Positions 12,295 through 25,400 of a stretch of DNA of 64,000 nucleotides are shown piece by piece. Position 1 is the first letter of the stretch, and every line of letters starts with the position of its first letter. The position numbers were made by a program, and so were the translations under genes. The notes beneath the pieces were generated by a model. It had not been told where the DNA came from. It saw only the letters and a list, made by a program, of their open reading frames with translations, and searched no databases. The DNA comes from Escarpia spicata (lineage: Eukaryota > Annelida > Polychaeta > Sabellida > Siboglinidae): the NCBI GenBank assembly GCA_963995525.1, contig OZ023206.1, forward strand, positions 20,649,999 to 20,713,998, in the 5' to 3' direction.

Positions 12295-12720
12295 ATATAT
12301 AAACTAAGGCATCGTCAAGAGAGCCCTCTGCTGTCGGTCGGCAGCCCGAGTGTTGATTGCACTCCAAGTAAGCTGGCAGACGTTCAATACCTTTTCCATT
12401 GTTCGTCTCCATGTCTCTATCGGGCGATCTCGTCTCCATCCGCTATCCAGCGTAGGGCTCTTTTGGGTAGTACACCAGTGAGTATTCGACAAATGTGCCC
12501 TAGCCTTCTCCATCTTAATCTCTTTAGTTTAGTGGCCAGGGATGTTGAGTCTGTCTGGCGGAGCAGCTCTTCATTGGTGACAGTGTTGGGCCAAAATACA
12601 CCTTCCAGGTACACTGGTTCTGGAAGGTACCAAGCTTGTGTGTTAGTTTTGCTGTCAGCTTCTGGCACTCAGATCCACAACGAATTACGTTACTATTGTA
12701 TAGTTTCAATCCGTATATAC
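12295..12720 (-). pseudogene. LINE reverse-transcriptase C-terminal fragment
   Basis: On the minus strand two overlapping frames give a familiar LINE ORF2 tail. The upstream part reads VTNEELLRQTDSTSLATKL, then RLRWRRLGHICR and LPKRALRW. After a frameshift near 12420 comes RPIETWRRTMEKV and a terminal W..I..RAADRQ..R motif. This is the conserved segment after the RT domain in APE-type non-LTR retrotransposons (..WIGH..R....R...W..... D R..WR). The palm domain and catalytic residues are absent, so it is a dead fragment. Clade is not resolved. Confidence 0.75.
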
Positions 12721-12779
12721 ACTAATAAAAATCATGGTTGTGGTTCTGGAGATGTGTGTTGCAACACAAAACAATAACG

Positions 12780-13589
12780 CCCTGCTGGCATCGAACATAA
12801 AATAAATTAAAGTATTGCCATCTTCTGAAAGCTATGCATCTATATATCTAAGAGAAAATCATGTCCGAAATATTAAAGGTTTGTATTAAATCAGCGCCGA
12901 AGAGGTATGTAACATATCAAACAAGGAACAGCTGTGCTAAGTTGTGATATATGTATAGTAAACAGAGATCAATAACGAATTCATGGAGTTATCTTGTGGT
13001 ACTCCGTAGTTACTGGCGCAGCCATCGCCGAAGAGAGTGAGCAGGTTTGCTTGGACTGCTGAAAGATGCACGACCAAGTGTGCAGTAATGCTGTGCATGA
13101 GGCCGGGAAGACGAATTGTGGAGTTGCTTTGATGCAAACCATTTACTAAAAAGGCGGTTTAAAATGTCATTTCGAAGACATCTGTAGTAATAGAGTTGTG
13201 TTTCTATAAACGTGATTTCATCACTTATTATTATAGAAGTAGCGAACTTCTCTAGTTTCTTCCCAGAGTGACTAGACAAATGTGTGTCCGTGGGTGCATA
13301 TGTGTACGTGCGTGTGTGTGTTCGAGCGTACGTGCGTATGATTACATAGTTCCTGCTAGCTGGTGGGTTTAGGAAGAAACTGGGCACCTCCTTTCAAGAC
13401 TTGGATCCGCTCGTGGAATGTGGCATGAATCTAATAGAATGTTTAATAACATTGCTATGCTCGTTGTGAATCTTACCGAATCCGATGTAAGTGTTGTGTA
13501 TATTATATAGAAATAGCTATAGAGTGCGTTATCTGCTGTGACCAGTTAACGAACTGGGTTGAACGAATAGTTGGTAATAAGAGATAATG
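12780..13589. other. Intergenic, nothing recognised
   Basis: No convincing coding frame; a short GT-rich stretch at 13280-13340 explains the His/Thr-rich frame on the minus strand. Confidence 0.5.
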
Positions 13590-14954
13590 TACAGTCATTT
13601 GCAAAAGTTTAACACCTGGCACGATTTTTAAGCATTTTACGGTGTGACATCAGATTGCATCAGATAATGTCTGGATTGCTTCATCCTATTTGGGCCTTGA
13701 AGCAATACGCCTAGTCAGTACTTCCAGGTCATTTGTTTGCCGCTGTCAGTATCGATTAGGTGTTTTTCAGTTTTGTCTTCATCCCTGAACTGAGCAAAAA
13801 ATCGTGTTTGACAGAGGTTCTAAGGGCACAAATAGTGATTCTACATGGAGAAGGATATACGGAAAGAGACATTAGTGCTAAATTACGTTATTCCAAGACA
13901 GCCGTGCACAACGCCATCGTCAAATTCAATATTGATGGCACTTTTCGTGACAGCAAAAGGAATGGTCATCCACGGAAAACTACGCTCAGGGATGACCACG
14001 CAATGAGACGCATCGTGGTGCGCTCGCCAATGAGCTCATGCAAAAAAATTCGGGCTGCTTTACGCTTAAAAGGTACGGAAATAACTCTCAGTACTGTTTC
14101 GAGACGTCTCAGCAAGGAATTTGGGCTCAAGTCCCGCAAGCCGGCCGGGAAGCCACGCCTGACACCTGTGATGAAACGACATCGCCACTGGACTCTCGCG
14201 CAGTGGAAGAAAGTGTTGTTCTCAGATGAATCGACCATGCAACAGTTTATACCTCGCAAGAGGCACGTTAGACGGCCAGTAGGTAAGCGATTTGATGAGA
14301 AATATACAACAGCCACAATGAAACACCCGCCAAGTCAGAGGATTTGGGCTGCCATGTCATGTTTTGGTCCTTCTGGTCTGTATTTTATTCCACCTAACAC
14401 TACTATGGATTGACCTAGGTACGTGGAGTTGCTGAAGGAGAAGCTAAAACTGCATATGAACATCCACAAATGTACGATTTTCATGCAAGATGGCGCTCCT
14501 TGTCACCGATCCAAGGTAGCCACTGATTTCCTCAAGAAGAACAAAATCTCCGTGCTGGAATGGCCTGGGAAAAGCCCAGATCTAAATCCCATTGAGAACC
14601 TGTGGACTATAATGAAGGATAAGGTGGCAGACAAACAACCATCAGCGCTCAAAACTTGAAACAAGCTATCAAGGACGTTTGGGTCACCGAAATCACCCAG
14701 GAGTACTGCGAATCTCTGGATTCTAGCATGCCACGTCGCACCCAGGCGGTCATTGACAGCAAAGGAAGCCACACTAAATACTGAAAAGTAGAGACACTGA
14801 CACTTTTGGACAACATAAAGTTTCATATTATGTTGTACTACGTTTATTTGGCGAAATAAACTGATATAATGTTATGTGAAGGCCAAAAAATCATAGTCTT
14901 GTCAAATTTCTTCAAAAAATCGTGCCTGGTCTTAACCGTTTGCAAATGACTGTA
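13590..14954 (+). mobile_element. Tc1-type DNA transposon (1.36 kb)
   Basis: The left end TACAGTCATTTGCAAAAGTT and the right end AACCGTTTGCAAATGACTGTA form terminal inverted repeats. The pairing extends inward (ACCTGGCACGATTTTT against AAAAATCGTGCCTGGT), so the repeats are about 40 bp. TA is present at both ends, the Tc1/mariner target duplication. Size and a single central transposase are typical of Tc1. Confidence 0.93.
13760..14783 (+). pseudogene. Tc1-like DD34E transposase, inactivated
   Basis: The reading frame covers the paired helix-turn-helix DNA-binding region (YTERDISAKLRYSKTAVHNA) and the DDE catalytic core. The aspartates are in VLFSDEST and FMQDGAPCHRS; the glutamate in DLNPIENLW lies 34 residues after the second D, so DD34E. 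It is broken by an in-frame TGA at 14411-14413 and by a one-base frameshift near 14657, after which the normal C-terminal (ITQEYCESLDSSMPRRTQAV...) continues in another frame to a TGA near 14781. No good ATG starts the frame either; the 13760 start is only the limit of the open frame. Domain content is complete, so decay is recent relative to other elements here. Confidence 0.9.
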
Positions 14955-16106
14955 TATATGACTCACTGGGTCCAATGATACATCGTATACTCTGCCTGCT
15001 CGGCATCTCTCACACGCCCGACCGGGAAGCAACTCCGGCAGCCGAGAACAAGAGCCAGTGGATTAGAGAAAGACACCACCATTCTGTGAGCCAACGACAG
15101 GTTACACATTTACCATCCTGTGTGGGATCTTTTACTTCTCAATTTACCAGATAAATATAATTAAGGGACCAACGGCTTTTAGTGTCATTTCCAAAAGAAA
15201 CAGGCAACGTGAGGTGAACGAAATTGCCTAAGTTTCGAAACGGCGGCAGGTGGAATTGAACCACCGTCCCTTCGATCGACAAAATCAGCATCGTCAGAAG
15301 TCCCAACTGTGCGCGGTGCACAACCGTAAATCGTTAAACAGGAATCCGTGAGATTGCAAACGAACCCCAAAGTTTGTCTACGTGCGCTGGTTTGCGGGAT
15401 GTCCCAAACCAGCTTTCTACGTAATCCACGGAGCCCGTGAATTGTCTATCTGGTCCACAATGCTGCAAGTCATGTTGGCCAACGTTTTTTTTTATATCTG
15501 CCGAACTTGCTATAGTGACGAAGAACAAATGGATATTACGAGAAGCGCTGGAAATGTGGAATGGCGAGACGCGATGTGCTGAAGATCATCAAGAATAAGA
15601 CAAATGGTTTGGCTGGACACCGGAAAGATGCGAGAGCATCGAATAGGGGGTGACGGAAATCGAGCACGCGGATGGATTTGTTTACATTGCAGAGGTGTCA
15701 TCGCCCAAGAATACAAAAATTCACGGACGACGCACTCACGTATCGCACGTCCACACTGCGTACGCAGTTATTAAATCGAAGCTACACCCATCTACTGGAT
15801 AAACTAGGAATCCAAACTCTGGAAAGCGCCAACATTGAATGCGTGCAAGACTTAAAAAGTGTGGAAGTATGTTTTGGCCGTGAGATCCAACTGACCTTTT
15901 TAACGCTTACGTTGATATCCCAATGTATTTAAGGTGGTAATAAATAAAAATCAAAGAACTTTGAAAACCGTATGAACAGAAAAGAGGTAAAAACTATTCA
16001 AAATTGCCTCGTACATCCATAGACAAGTGTGGGGGAGGCATGGAGAGAACTGTGGCAAGGTGGAATAAACTAAATATTTAGTCCAGGCTTCAAAATTCAA
16101 TTAGAT
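14955..16106. other. Intergenic; SINE and a possible transposon end
   Basis: Apart from the SINE at 15195-15325, nothing firm. TTTAAGGTGGTAATAAAT near 15931-15948 resembles the TTAAGGTGG terminus of the element at 30915-32034 and may be a solo end. Frames at 15672-15932 show no motif. Confidence 0.4.
15195..15325 (-). mobile_element. tRNA-derived SINE fragment
   Basis: On the minus strand GCGCACAGTTGGGACTTCTG precedes a B-box GGTTCAATTCC and then TTAGGCAATTTCGTTCACCT, which parallels the ..GCAAGTTCGTTCACTC.. body of the SINEs at 2548 and 43181. Diverged in the A-box half. Likely the same or a sister family. Confidence 0.6.
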
Positions 16107-16998
16107 CGGCGTTCCGCAAACATTTTTAAGTGTGGGCCAAATCGTATCCGGTTATCTCTCTGCGAGCCAAAGCTTTTAATTGGGTACGTGTATATAATTT
16201 CGTAGGTGCTTATAAAGAGCAAGTACGTGTTTTGTACTAACCACATCTAAACAAGTAGATCACTATAATTGGGCACCAACATCGAAACCAGTTGGTGACA
16301 CTCTCTGTTCCTCTACAAACTAGGCTTATTACTGCCTGGAGAAAGCAGATAGATAGCAGGTCGCAAAATAACCTTCAAACGGTGTGAAAGGTATTACTTG
16401 TGTGATTCGTCGTTGGACATTCCGTTATCGCACAAACAAACGCTGCCGAAACTATCAACCATTTCTGCGCTGTAGGCCTATCAAGCAATTCTGTAAATCG
16501 GCACTTTCATTGCTCATGGAAGCATGAGGATATTTGTCACAGTGAAACATTCTTCTTTCAAACTCAAAACCTAATAATGGTGCAGTCCTATTCTCGTGCA
16601 AAGGCAAAGTAGAGTTGTCATCTCCAAGTGGTTGCGAATGGCTTAATTTATATCGAAACATCCAAGTGCTGCTTCTTATACACGCTGCTGATCAGCGTTT
16701 GTCTCCCCAGAAACAGCGTATTCAACGTATTCAAATGTTCATAAATGAGTGTCAGAACGCGTAGCTGAATTCGAAACCCCGTGTCTTCAAGCTGAGCGAC
16801 CGGCCCGTCAATTACATGAAAAACTCACAATAATAATTAATATCTCGCCAGAACCGGTCAACGGCTGAGCCAAAGAACACTGTTGTACTGTATGATAGAA
16901 CATGCCCATTTGTGTTGCTCTTGACAATTTCAAGTTCTTAGCGCGGATCTCGCGTACCAACTGGAAACCGTCAGCGGGCCAAGGTTTGCGGAACGTTA
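16107..16998. mobile_element. hAT-type non-autonomous transposon (892 bp)
   Basis: Ends CGGCGTTCCGCAAAC and GTTTGCGGAACGTTA are inverted repeats (11 of the first 15 bases identical without gaps in the core GTTCCGCAAAC). They are flanked by AATTAGAT and AGTTAGAT, an 8-bp target duplication with one mismatch, the hAT hallmark. No transposase frame inside. Confidence 0.75.
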
Positions 16999-17006
16999 AG
17001 TTAGAT

Positions 17007-17884
17007 TATGCTAACTCCCTCCTCTCAAATGCGTCTCCGAAGTCTCAAACACGTTGACACCCGCGCCCCATTCAGTGTGTCCAAACTGAGGATTCAATCA
17101 ATTGACAATATCTGCCAATGTTGTATTATTATTCTAGGAAATTCGTCAACGGTTCAGCTCACATCAGCGTGTCCGTACGTGCTGTCGCGCTGTCTCAAAG
17201 ACGGGAAAGGGGCTCGGACGCTGTTGTAGTTTGAAGCAATTAAGTCTTGGAGATTTACCAGTATTCCGGGAGACCCGATACACACCCGAAATCAAGGAGA
17301 CCCCAGGAAATTCCGGGAGAGTTGACAGGTATACCGTATTTGTTTCTGGGTGGTGATGTTGGACTTTATTACACACGTATGTCAGTGAGTGTGGTTGTAG
17401 AAGCGACAGACGGTGGTTGAGTAATCGTGGCGGAAGGAATATATTCGTTCGAACTTATTCACTAGAGGGCAGCATTGCAATTATTATAATTCCAACGTGA
17501 ACGTTACGTGTCGTTGGTTGCAACACGTGTGTCGTTTCACATTTACTGACTACATCCCAACAAAATATTTACAGTCACCTGTCAGTACGGAGCACAGTGA
17601 ATGAAGGTATATTGAGTTACTTACCAAATGTAAGTATAGATGTGTGCTGCAAAATAAGGAAGTTCAACAACAATCTTCGTGTCACACCGGGCGATAATAT
17701 AGTTACCGTGCAAGGTTTGGCCACCGGTCTAACCCCTCTAGTCAGTCTAGACTAGTCTCTACCGTAGCATAACAGTATATTACATTTTATCTCACTGGAT
17801 CTTACTTTATTTACGCAATTAATCGGATAAATCGGCACTTATATGGAATCGTGGCCCACCTGGATTTCGTTGTTATAACTATAT
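17007..17884. other. Intergenic, nothing recognised
   Basis: No gene or bounded repeat. CCGGGAGA motifs around 17260-17330 recur locally but without clear structure. Confidence 0.45.
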
Positions 17885-18019
17885 TTTTGCCTAAAATCTC
17901 TAAATCATTTACTGATTTAGAGAGATTTTAGGCAAAATGAAATTCATTAGCTCACTGAGTCTGAGGTATCACATTTACTAAATGTGATACCTCAGGCTCG
18001 GTCAGACTCAGTGAGCTAA
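17885..18019. repeat. Two adjacent hairpins
   Basis: Hairpin 1: TTTTGCCTAAAATCTCTAAA.. (17885-17907) pairs with 17913-17937, loop of 5 bases, one 2-base indel. Hairpin 2: TTAGCTCACTGAGTCTGAGG.. (17947-17977) pairs with 17979-18019, a single-base loop and a 10-base insertion in the right arm. The two lie 9 bases apart. Confidence 0.9.
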
Positions 18020-19428
18020 GTCGTTCTCTCAGACTCAGTCAGTGTATTTACATCACATATATTATAATATAGAAGTGTATGAAACTCTGGCGGCCACCCA
18101 AGCCACTTGCTTGCCTTTTAACATCAGAACTGCTCACTTGAACTTCACAGACACTTGCGATGCCACCTCCATCTCCGATGATCACAGTCACAAATAAATG
18201 CTCCAAACAATGTCTTCACAATACCAACTTTTTGTTACGTTATTTATTTTAAAAAAAATACAAAAAGTAGTGTTTTATTAATGACTGCAACACAAGTTTC
18301 ATGAACTAGGGAGAAGCAAAACCGGAAATGACCAAGGAATCTCCCCCCAACCCATTCGTGACCCCATGCTGCGCAGTGTGTATGTGAAGTATTCACCCAG
18401 CGCTATATAAATTCCGTCGCTCACTCAGACATTCTCCAGTGCGTACCTCCTTCCCAGGGGTGACAGTTGTAGAAGCATTGTCTAGCTACTTAACCTGTCA
18501 GTCAAACTGTGTTCTCCGTGAGGTCGAGGAAGTGGCTTTGCATTGTAGCAGTTTTCGTATTGTCAAATTAAGAATAAAACATGTTTGCAAAAACAGTTTC
18601 ATTTGTTCTCCCAAAGAAGACATGGATGTCAATTTTTTCATATTTTGGCAATGTATCGATACGCTGTGTCGCATATCGATATATTCCGGGTTTCCACCAG
18701 AAAAAAAAATTTTTTGTACGGGGTTAGTAAATTTCTAAACCGTGGAACCATAGGCAACCCGACGGGTGGGGGGTCTGAAAAATTTGATTTCTAGATGCTC
18801 TGAGAAGCATTTTCCCAGCATTTGGAGTCAGAAATTATGCTCATTTCCATGTTTCGTAGGAGAATGAATGACAAATGTAACAGTCGGCAGGACAATTGTA
18901 AACTTGCCTTCACATTTTAGAATAAATAGTCCGATTCATGATGTAATATGGTATCTTGTGTTATTTTTATTAACCAAGAAACAATTAATACTCGAAAACA
19001 TCGTGAAAAATGTACAGCCATGACAGCATGCTGTATTCTTTACACAGCCTACCAATATACCGGTACGCCATGTTCTATCCTGAAGTGAAGGCTTCAATCC
19101 CGCAGTGAATACCATGTTTAGCCAATCACAGAATAGCTAGCATAAACGTGTTGGCACGGGCTCATTCTTCACCATTAAAACGTCATCAAGTATGAGTTTC
19201 ATTGCACAGAATGTTAAACAAAATAAAAAAATCTGTATTTATTTTGGGTATGTATCTGTACCCTATAATTATTTTTTGGGACATAATTTTACCCTACTGG
19301 CGGAAACACTAATATTGTATTGAATGTTGTGTAATGTGTGTATCGCGATATATTGATTCATCATTTTATCATTACAACCGTATTCAGTGTATTGTAATGT
19401 TTCTGATACTCCTCTGGCTGTATTGTAG
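18020..19428. other. Region upstream of LYAR
   Basis: No coding frame of note. A CTATATAAA at about 18402-18410 could be a TATA box, but similar CGCTATATAA occurs in the SINE tail at 43490, so this is weak. The first coding exon of LYAR begins at an acceptor (TATTGTAG, exon from 19429), so a 5' UTR exon must lie somewhere here or further left; I could not place it. Confidence 0.35.
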
Positions 19429-19433
19429 ACATA

Positions 19434-22400
19434 ATGGTGGTGTTTGCGTGTGGATCGTGTGGAGATCCTATCAAGAAGAACCAGGTAGAGAAACACTACC
19501 AGTTCAAGTGTAAGAACTGTAACATGCTCTCATGCATCGACTGTGGAAAAGACTTCTGGTTTGTACTTAATCTTTTCTGCTTGTCACTGCAGACCTAGGT
19601 TCAATTCACCTAAAGTTATCAATTCCAATTCATTTCAATTTAACATGCAATAAGAATCATTTCCAATTAAATACAGATATTGAAGTGATAGTAATTGTAA
19701 TATGTTGAGCACAAACTCAATGTAATAGTAATAGGAAGCAATGTGATAGTAATTGACCTATTACTCTTATAGTACTATTGAACATTTAAACCGAATTTAA
19801 ACTACATAACAATTACATTTAATTAGGTTGTAGATTCCACTAGTTTCTCCTGGTTTGATGGTTGCTCCGCCCTTGTCAACTTCAGCATGGCTCTGGAGAA
19901 GTTTTACCCTAGTTTTATGAGCGTTTGCATAGCAAGAGACACTGGTACAGTGTGACTGTTGCATTGACTAAAGGGATTAAAGTGGGCATTCACTGCTTTG
20001 AAGCCAGTTCTGCCAAGTTGCCAACTACCCTTTTCAAGTAAGCCTATGGGTTTAGTGCCTGCCTCCATGGTGCACACAATTCAACCTAAACTACAGAGGG
20101 TGTGAAAAACATCCTGATGTATTTGTACTTGAGCCAATAATGAACTGTCCACCAAGCACCAAGCAGCAGTAGAGCAATGTGGCTTAATTATACTGTAATG
20201 TAATCCACCTTATTATGTCGCATTGATTATTGCTTTTGTCTTTCATTCTAGTATGGTATTTAAATATAAAATGGAATATAAGTTCTATCTTTGATCAATG
20301 TAGTAAATTGTATTAAATATGGTATGTACGATATAGATATATTTGGTAAATATTTATGAATTTGTTTATACTTTATAATACTTCCCTGTTGATGATGATG
20401 ATGAAAGTACTTGAAATTCTCAAATATTATTTCAATATTTTGGGCATGGATATCAATAAATGGCAAGTTAGATTTTGTATTCACCTGTCTTGTTTAATTT
20501 CTTTAGACTGTGAGTCAAACAATTGTACTTATTGTATTTATGCGTACAGTGCATTATATCATAATATATTCTGATGAAAAATGTAATAGTAATTGCTTCA
20601 AAGGTAATAGTAATAGGAAGAATTCAGCATGTAATGGTAATAGAAAGGATACAAAGTAATAGTAATATATTACAATGTAATTGACCCCAGGCCTAATATA
20701 TACCAGTGTATATATATTTATATATATATATGTCATATTGATATTGCAGTATTGCACTATATTCATTGGATTAAAATCATTGTAACTGTTGCAGATATCC
20801 ACAGTGGTGTGTGTTTTGTAGATTGTATTACGCTATTTGAAGAATTGTGAGCACAACATAATAAACCAATATTAATATGTAGTAACCACCAAATACATGG
20901 GACCAGCCCATTCACATTTCACATGCAATAATAGAAACACCTCCTTTAAATGTTAAAATAAATAAAGTATATTTTAATAAAACCAGATAAGATGGTGAGG
21001 GGTCTGTTTGTTACTTGTAGAAGGAATCATGCAGTTTGAATGTTAAGTTATACATTAATACAACATAAATATAATTTGTATGTTGTCTATAGGTCATTGT
21101 TTATTTTGAAGGGGAGACTCTTACAAGGAACACACAAAGTGTATCAGCGAGGAGGAGAAGTATTCGGGCAAAGACTTCAAACCACGTCCGGGGGCCAACA
21201 AAGGAGAGGCGAAACAAGAAGCCTGGTTCTATGTAGGTCTAATACATAAACACAATGCAAATACAGTTTATTTAGATATATACCTGTATAGTTTACATAC
21301 AGTGTAATTATAAAATAAAAATTTGTATACAGTGTATATAAAACGTGTAACATTGCGGACAGCAGACAGAAATGGAGGGAAATAACAAAGAAAGCAGAAG
21401 AAGCTACTCGGTGACATAAACCCCATCCCGCAAGGGAGCAAGTGGAAGAAGAAGAAGCTACTCAGTGACATAGACCCCATCCCACAAGGGAGCACGTGGA
21501 AGAAGAAGAAGCTACTCGGTGACATGGACCCCATCCCTCAAGGGAGCAAGTGGAAGAAGAAGAAGAAGCTACTCGGTGACATGGACCCCATCCCACAAGG
21601 GAGCAAGTGGAAGAAGAAGAAGCTACTCGGTGACATAGACCCCATCCCACAAGGGAGCAAGTGGAAGAAGAAGAAGCTACTCAGTGACATGGTCCCCATC
21701 CCACAAGGGAGCAAGTGGAAGAAGAAGAAGCTACTCGGTGACATGGTCCCCATCTCACAAGGGAGCAAGTGGAAGAAGAAGAAGCTACTCGGTGACATAG
21801 ACCCCATCCCACAAGGGAGCACATGGAAGAAGAAGAAGCTACTCAGTGACATGGACCCCATCCCACAAGGGAGCACATGGAAGAAGAAGAAGCTACTCAG
21901 TGACATGGACCCCATCCCACAAGGGAGCAAGTGGAAGAAGAAGAAGCTACTCAGTGACATGGTCCCCATCCCACAAGGTAGCAAGCGGTGACATGGACCC
22001 CAGCAAGTGGAAGAAGAAGCTACTCGGTGACATGGACCCCATCCCGCAAGGGAGCAAGTGGAAGAAGAAGAACAAGTGTAACATGAAAATTCTCTGTAAG
22101 GTTTATGAAAAGAACCACAGTGTGAATAGTGCTGTTGTTCTCTTCTTCCCCTGACTGTCCAGGGTGAGGCTGGCATTGGTACTGTTCCTCGGTCTCTGTT
22201 TTCTTGTTCTTCCCCTCAATGTTATTGTCCTGCTGTCTCCACCAACCGTCTCCACTCCACACTGTCTTTCGCTCTCCCCTTCCCTTCAGATCTCTCTCTG
22301 AATGACAACTAAAATAACAGATTATAAAAAAATTAATGATATAAAAAATCTGAAGAAAGAAGTTAAAAAAACTATTAGAAGTAATTAAGGTATTAATCCA

Positions 22401-25400
22401 TTGGGCATTGGCACACCTATGTACCTGTATGTGACTGTACTGTTTGTTCTTGTAGCAAGTACAGCAGGCGATTGACAGTACCAACAGTTCCGACCACCGA
22501 CTGAAGGAGCTACTTGAGAGGCTCAAAGAATTCCCCAACATTCCTCGCAAGAAAGCAAAGTTTGAGGCATGTGACACCTTCAAGCTTTTCATTAATAGTT
22601 TTAAGCATAACACTTTATTTACTGGAGAATACATTGCACGAAAGTGATTATAAATCTACCTGTTAGAGCAGATTAATTACTACGATTTGACATGTCACAT
22701 TTTAGGTTGTATCGATTAATTTATATATCGTGTTACACAGCGTGTGATACAACATGCAAAGCGGCATATCAATACACCACCAAAATATTTAAAAGTGATG
22801 TTCTTGTTTACGTTGGGTGAACAAATGAAATTTTTGGTAAAAGTTTTTTTTCTCAATTTGACAATAAGAAGATGCTACATGGTGACATTAGATTTTTATA
22901 TTTCTCTGATCATCAAGGAATAATGTTGAAACACTTCAAAATGCACTGCAATGCACCATTCTGAACCTAGTATTTTAATTAATGTTCCAGATTCGCCAGA
23001 TGTGCATTTCCCAGGGGAACACCGCGTAACAGCCAACACCATTATAGCAAGGCTAAAATAACTGACTAGATTATGTCCCATCAACTTTTTGATCTTGGAA
23101 AAGCTCAGATCTCAGAAATGCATACCTTGTCTCATTTTCCAACGTCCAGACAGTTAATCAAAAACTAATAAAATACTAAATGTATGCTTGCTGCAGGCAT
23201 TGTGTTTTTACACATAGCCCCATTTTTAGACCTGTTTATCTCAAAATGTTGCTTTTTAAAACTGTGCTTAGTTTTAGCAATAAACCAGAAACTACTGAAG
23301 ATATTTCAACAAATGAGGTGTCATTTTCAAGCTTAAAATATGTGGAATCGATAAAGGTATAAAACTCGATTTCACAATATTGCAACGTAATACCCACTGT
23401 GGCAGGTGACGTGTTGTGTCTCACTTGTCACGAAATATGTATCATTACATCCGGAATCACTTGTTGTAGAACTTTGTCAAGAACAGCGTGCGAGTGAGGA
23501 ATGCAGCCTTGGTCACCCAGGCTTGGGATGCCATCAGTGCCTCCCTGTCCGTGAGTACCTGTGACATGTTTCCAACTCTTTCTAATGTCCCTGCTTCCCA
23601 TCAGATTTCTTAAATTGTATGTGTAAGAAAGCAGATGTGTAATCTAGTAATAATAATAAATGTGTAACTGAAGTAATACATATATATATGGTAATGCCAA
23701 GCCACTGTCATAAAGAACAGTACTGTGTGAGAAGAACATGATTTTCTCGCCTGGTTCCACTTCTTGGGTCTCTGCGTTGGCTTCCTGTCCAATTTGTTGT
23801 ATAATGTTTTAGGTCTGTTTACTACCTACTGTACATTTTCATCTAAGCAAGGTTCCAGCATATTCATCTGTAGATATTGCTTAATCCTGTTAGAAAGCCT
23901 ATCTTCATCTTCAAACGTCTAGTTCTGTTTTACTTTTTGATCCTAGACTTAAAGGGAATAAAAACAAGGCATTAACTAAAATCCGTTTTCCATGTGTACA
24001 CAAAGATTAACATTGTATGTAACATTTGACAACATTTAAAAAATACAGAAAAATACGTTTGTAGACAAAATTCTATTTTAAACCCGTTTGTGTAGAGATT
24101 CCCGCAGAAAGTTGAAATTTAATGAGCTAGGCGATCACGTGGTATCGTGACGTCAAAGATGACTCTCGGCTTTGTTGACATCTATGCATCGCCATTGTTG
24201 TTCTCTCCATTCTCTTGTAACATCATGGCTAGTGGGAGTTTCCCAGAGTTTCAAGTGAAATCATACGATTTTGAGCCACTAGCGGGAACGGTTACAGCGG
24301 ATGATTCGTCTGATTCCGCTCTTTCCGAGCATTTCAGCGACGGTAGCGAAGAAGATGATGCGGAGTCGGACAGTCACAATGTGAATGTTCGCTCAGGCAA
24401 CACCGACTGGTAAGCTGCAACTTCATTATAATGACACATATGGTATGAAAACTTCGACAACAACACTGATATCGTTTTAGTACGACGTTATATTATAAAA
24501 TGCGGTGTCAAAGCTGTACAGAGAGTTAGCTAGAGGTTGTAGCTAAGTAGGTCATCGGACGAAGTAATTGTAAACAGACTTGTCAAAGACAAACTTCACA
24601 AAGTTACGAACCGTCGAACGTCGTAAGCATGGTTGTCTGGTTTATGCGGATCGAGTTTAGGACGTTATAGCTACTTACGATATCACCCCTCTGGACAAAA
24701 CCCACACTTTTATAGTTGGACAGTTGTTCGCGAGATGACCATAATATCATGACATATAATGACAGCTCTAGATTATGTCATTTATGTGGAACAATAATTT
24801 TATTACTCTGAGTCTGACACATAACAATATAGCTACTATATAATCAAAATAAACTAAAATAAACATTAAAACAACATGCAGAACAATTGAATAATTATGG
24901 TAATGGGTTATAGCCTGAAGGGTTATGTCCTAGACCTAGGGGTTTAGTGTAAGCTTAGGGGTCTTATATGTGAGATGCTACCAGTGGGTATATATGTGCC
25001 CTACGACTATGTCCATAAAAATCATAAGGACATAGCATTTTTAATCACATTTTTTGTGTGACATATTTATTACAAATCCATCAAGCAAGTTTCAGAACAC
25101 AGTTTTACTGGATTGAATCATTACAAATTCATCAAGCAAGTTTCATAACACAGTGTTACTGGGATGAATCATTCCAAATGTTGGTAACTGTGTAGATCTG
25201 GTAACACAATGTGAATCACCACATGGTGCACAGACAATGGTTATAAGCCAAAAAACACCCATGGGAATATTTCCCCTGCAGGCAGATGAGAATATGGCTT
25301 CAGCAAATACCCATTGATAAACAAGTTATCTAGTCCATTTTGTTGATCACTTTACCTATGACATGCTAATAAATAGCATAGCTTCACATCTACAGACCAA

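Noticed and set aside
12283..12777. 164-codon plus-strand frame
   Set aside because: It is antisense to a recognisable LINE reverse-transcriptase fragment.
18402..18410. TATA box of LYAR
   Set aside because: Distance to the first coding exon is over 1 kb and the same CGCTATATAA word occurs in SINE tails; no donor could be linked.
21524..22634. Long frames on both strands through the 54-bp repeat
   Set aside because: Period is a multiple of three; no start/splice context and no family, and LYAR is spliced around it.
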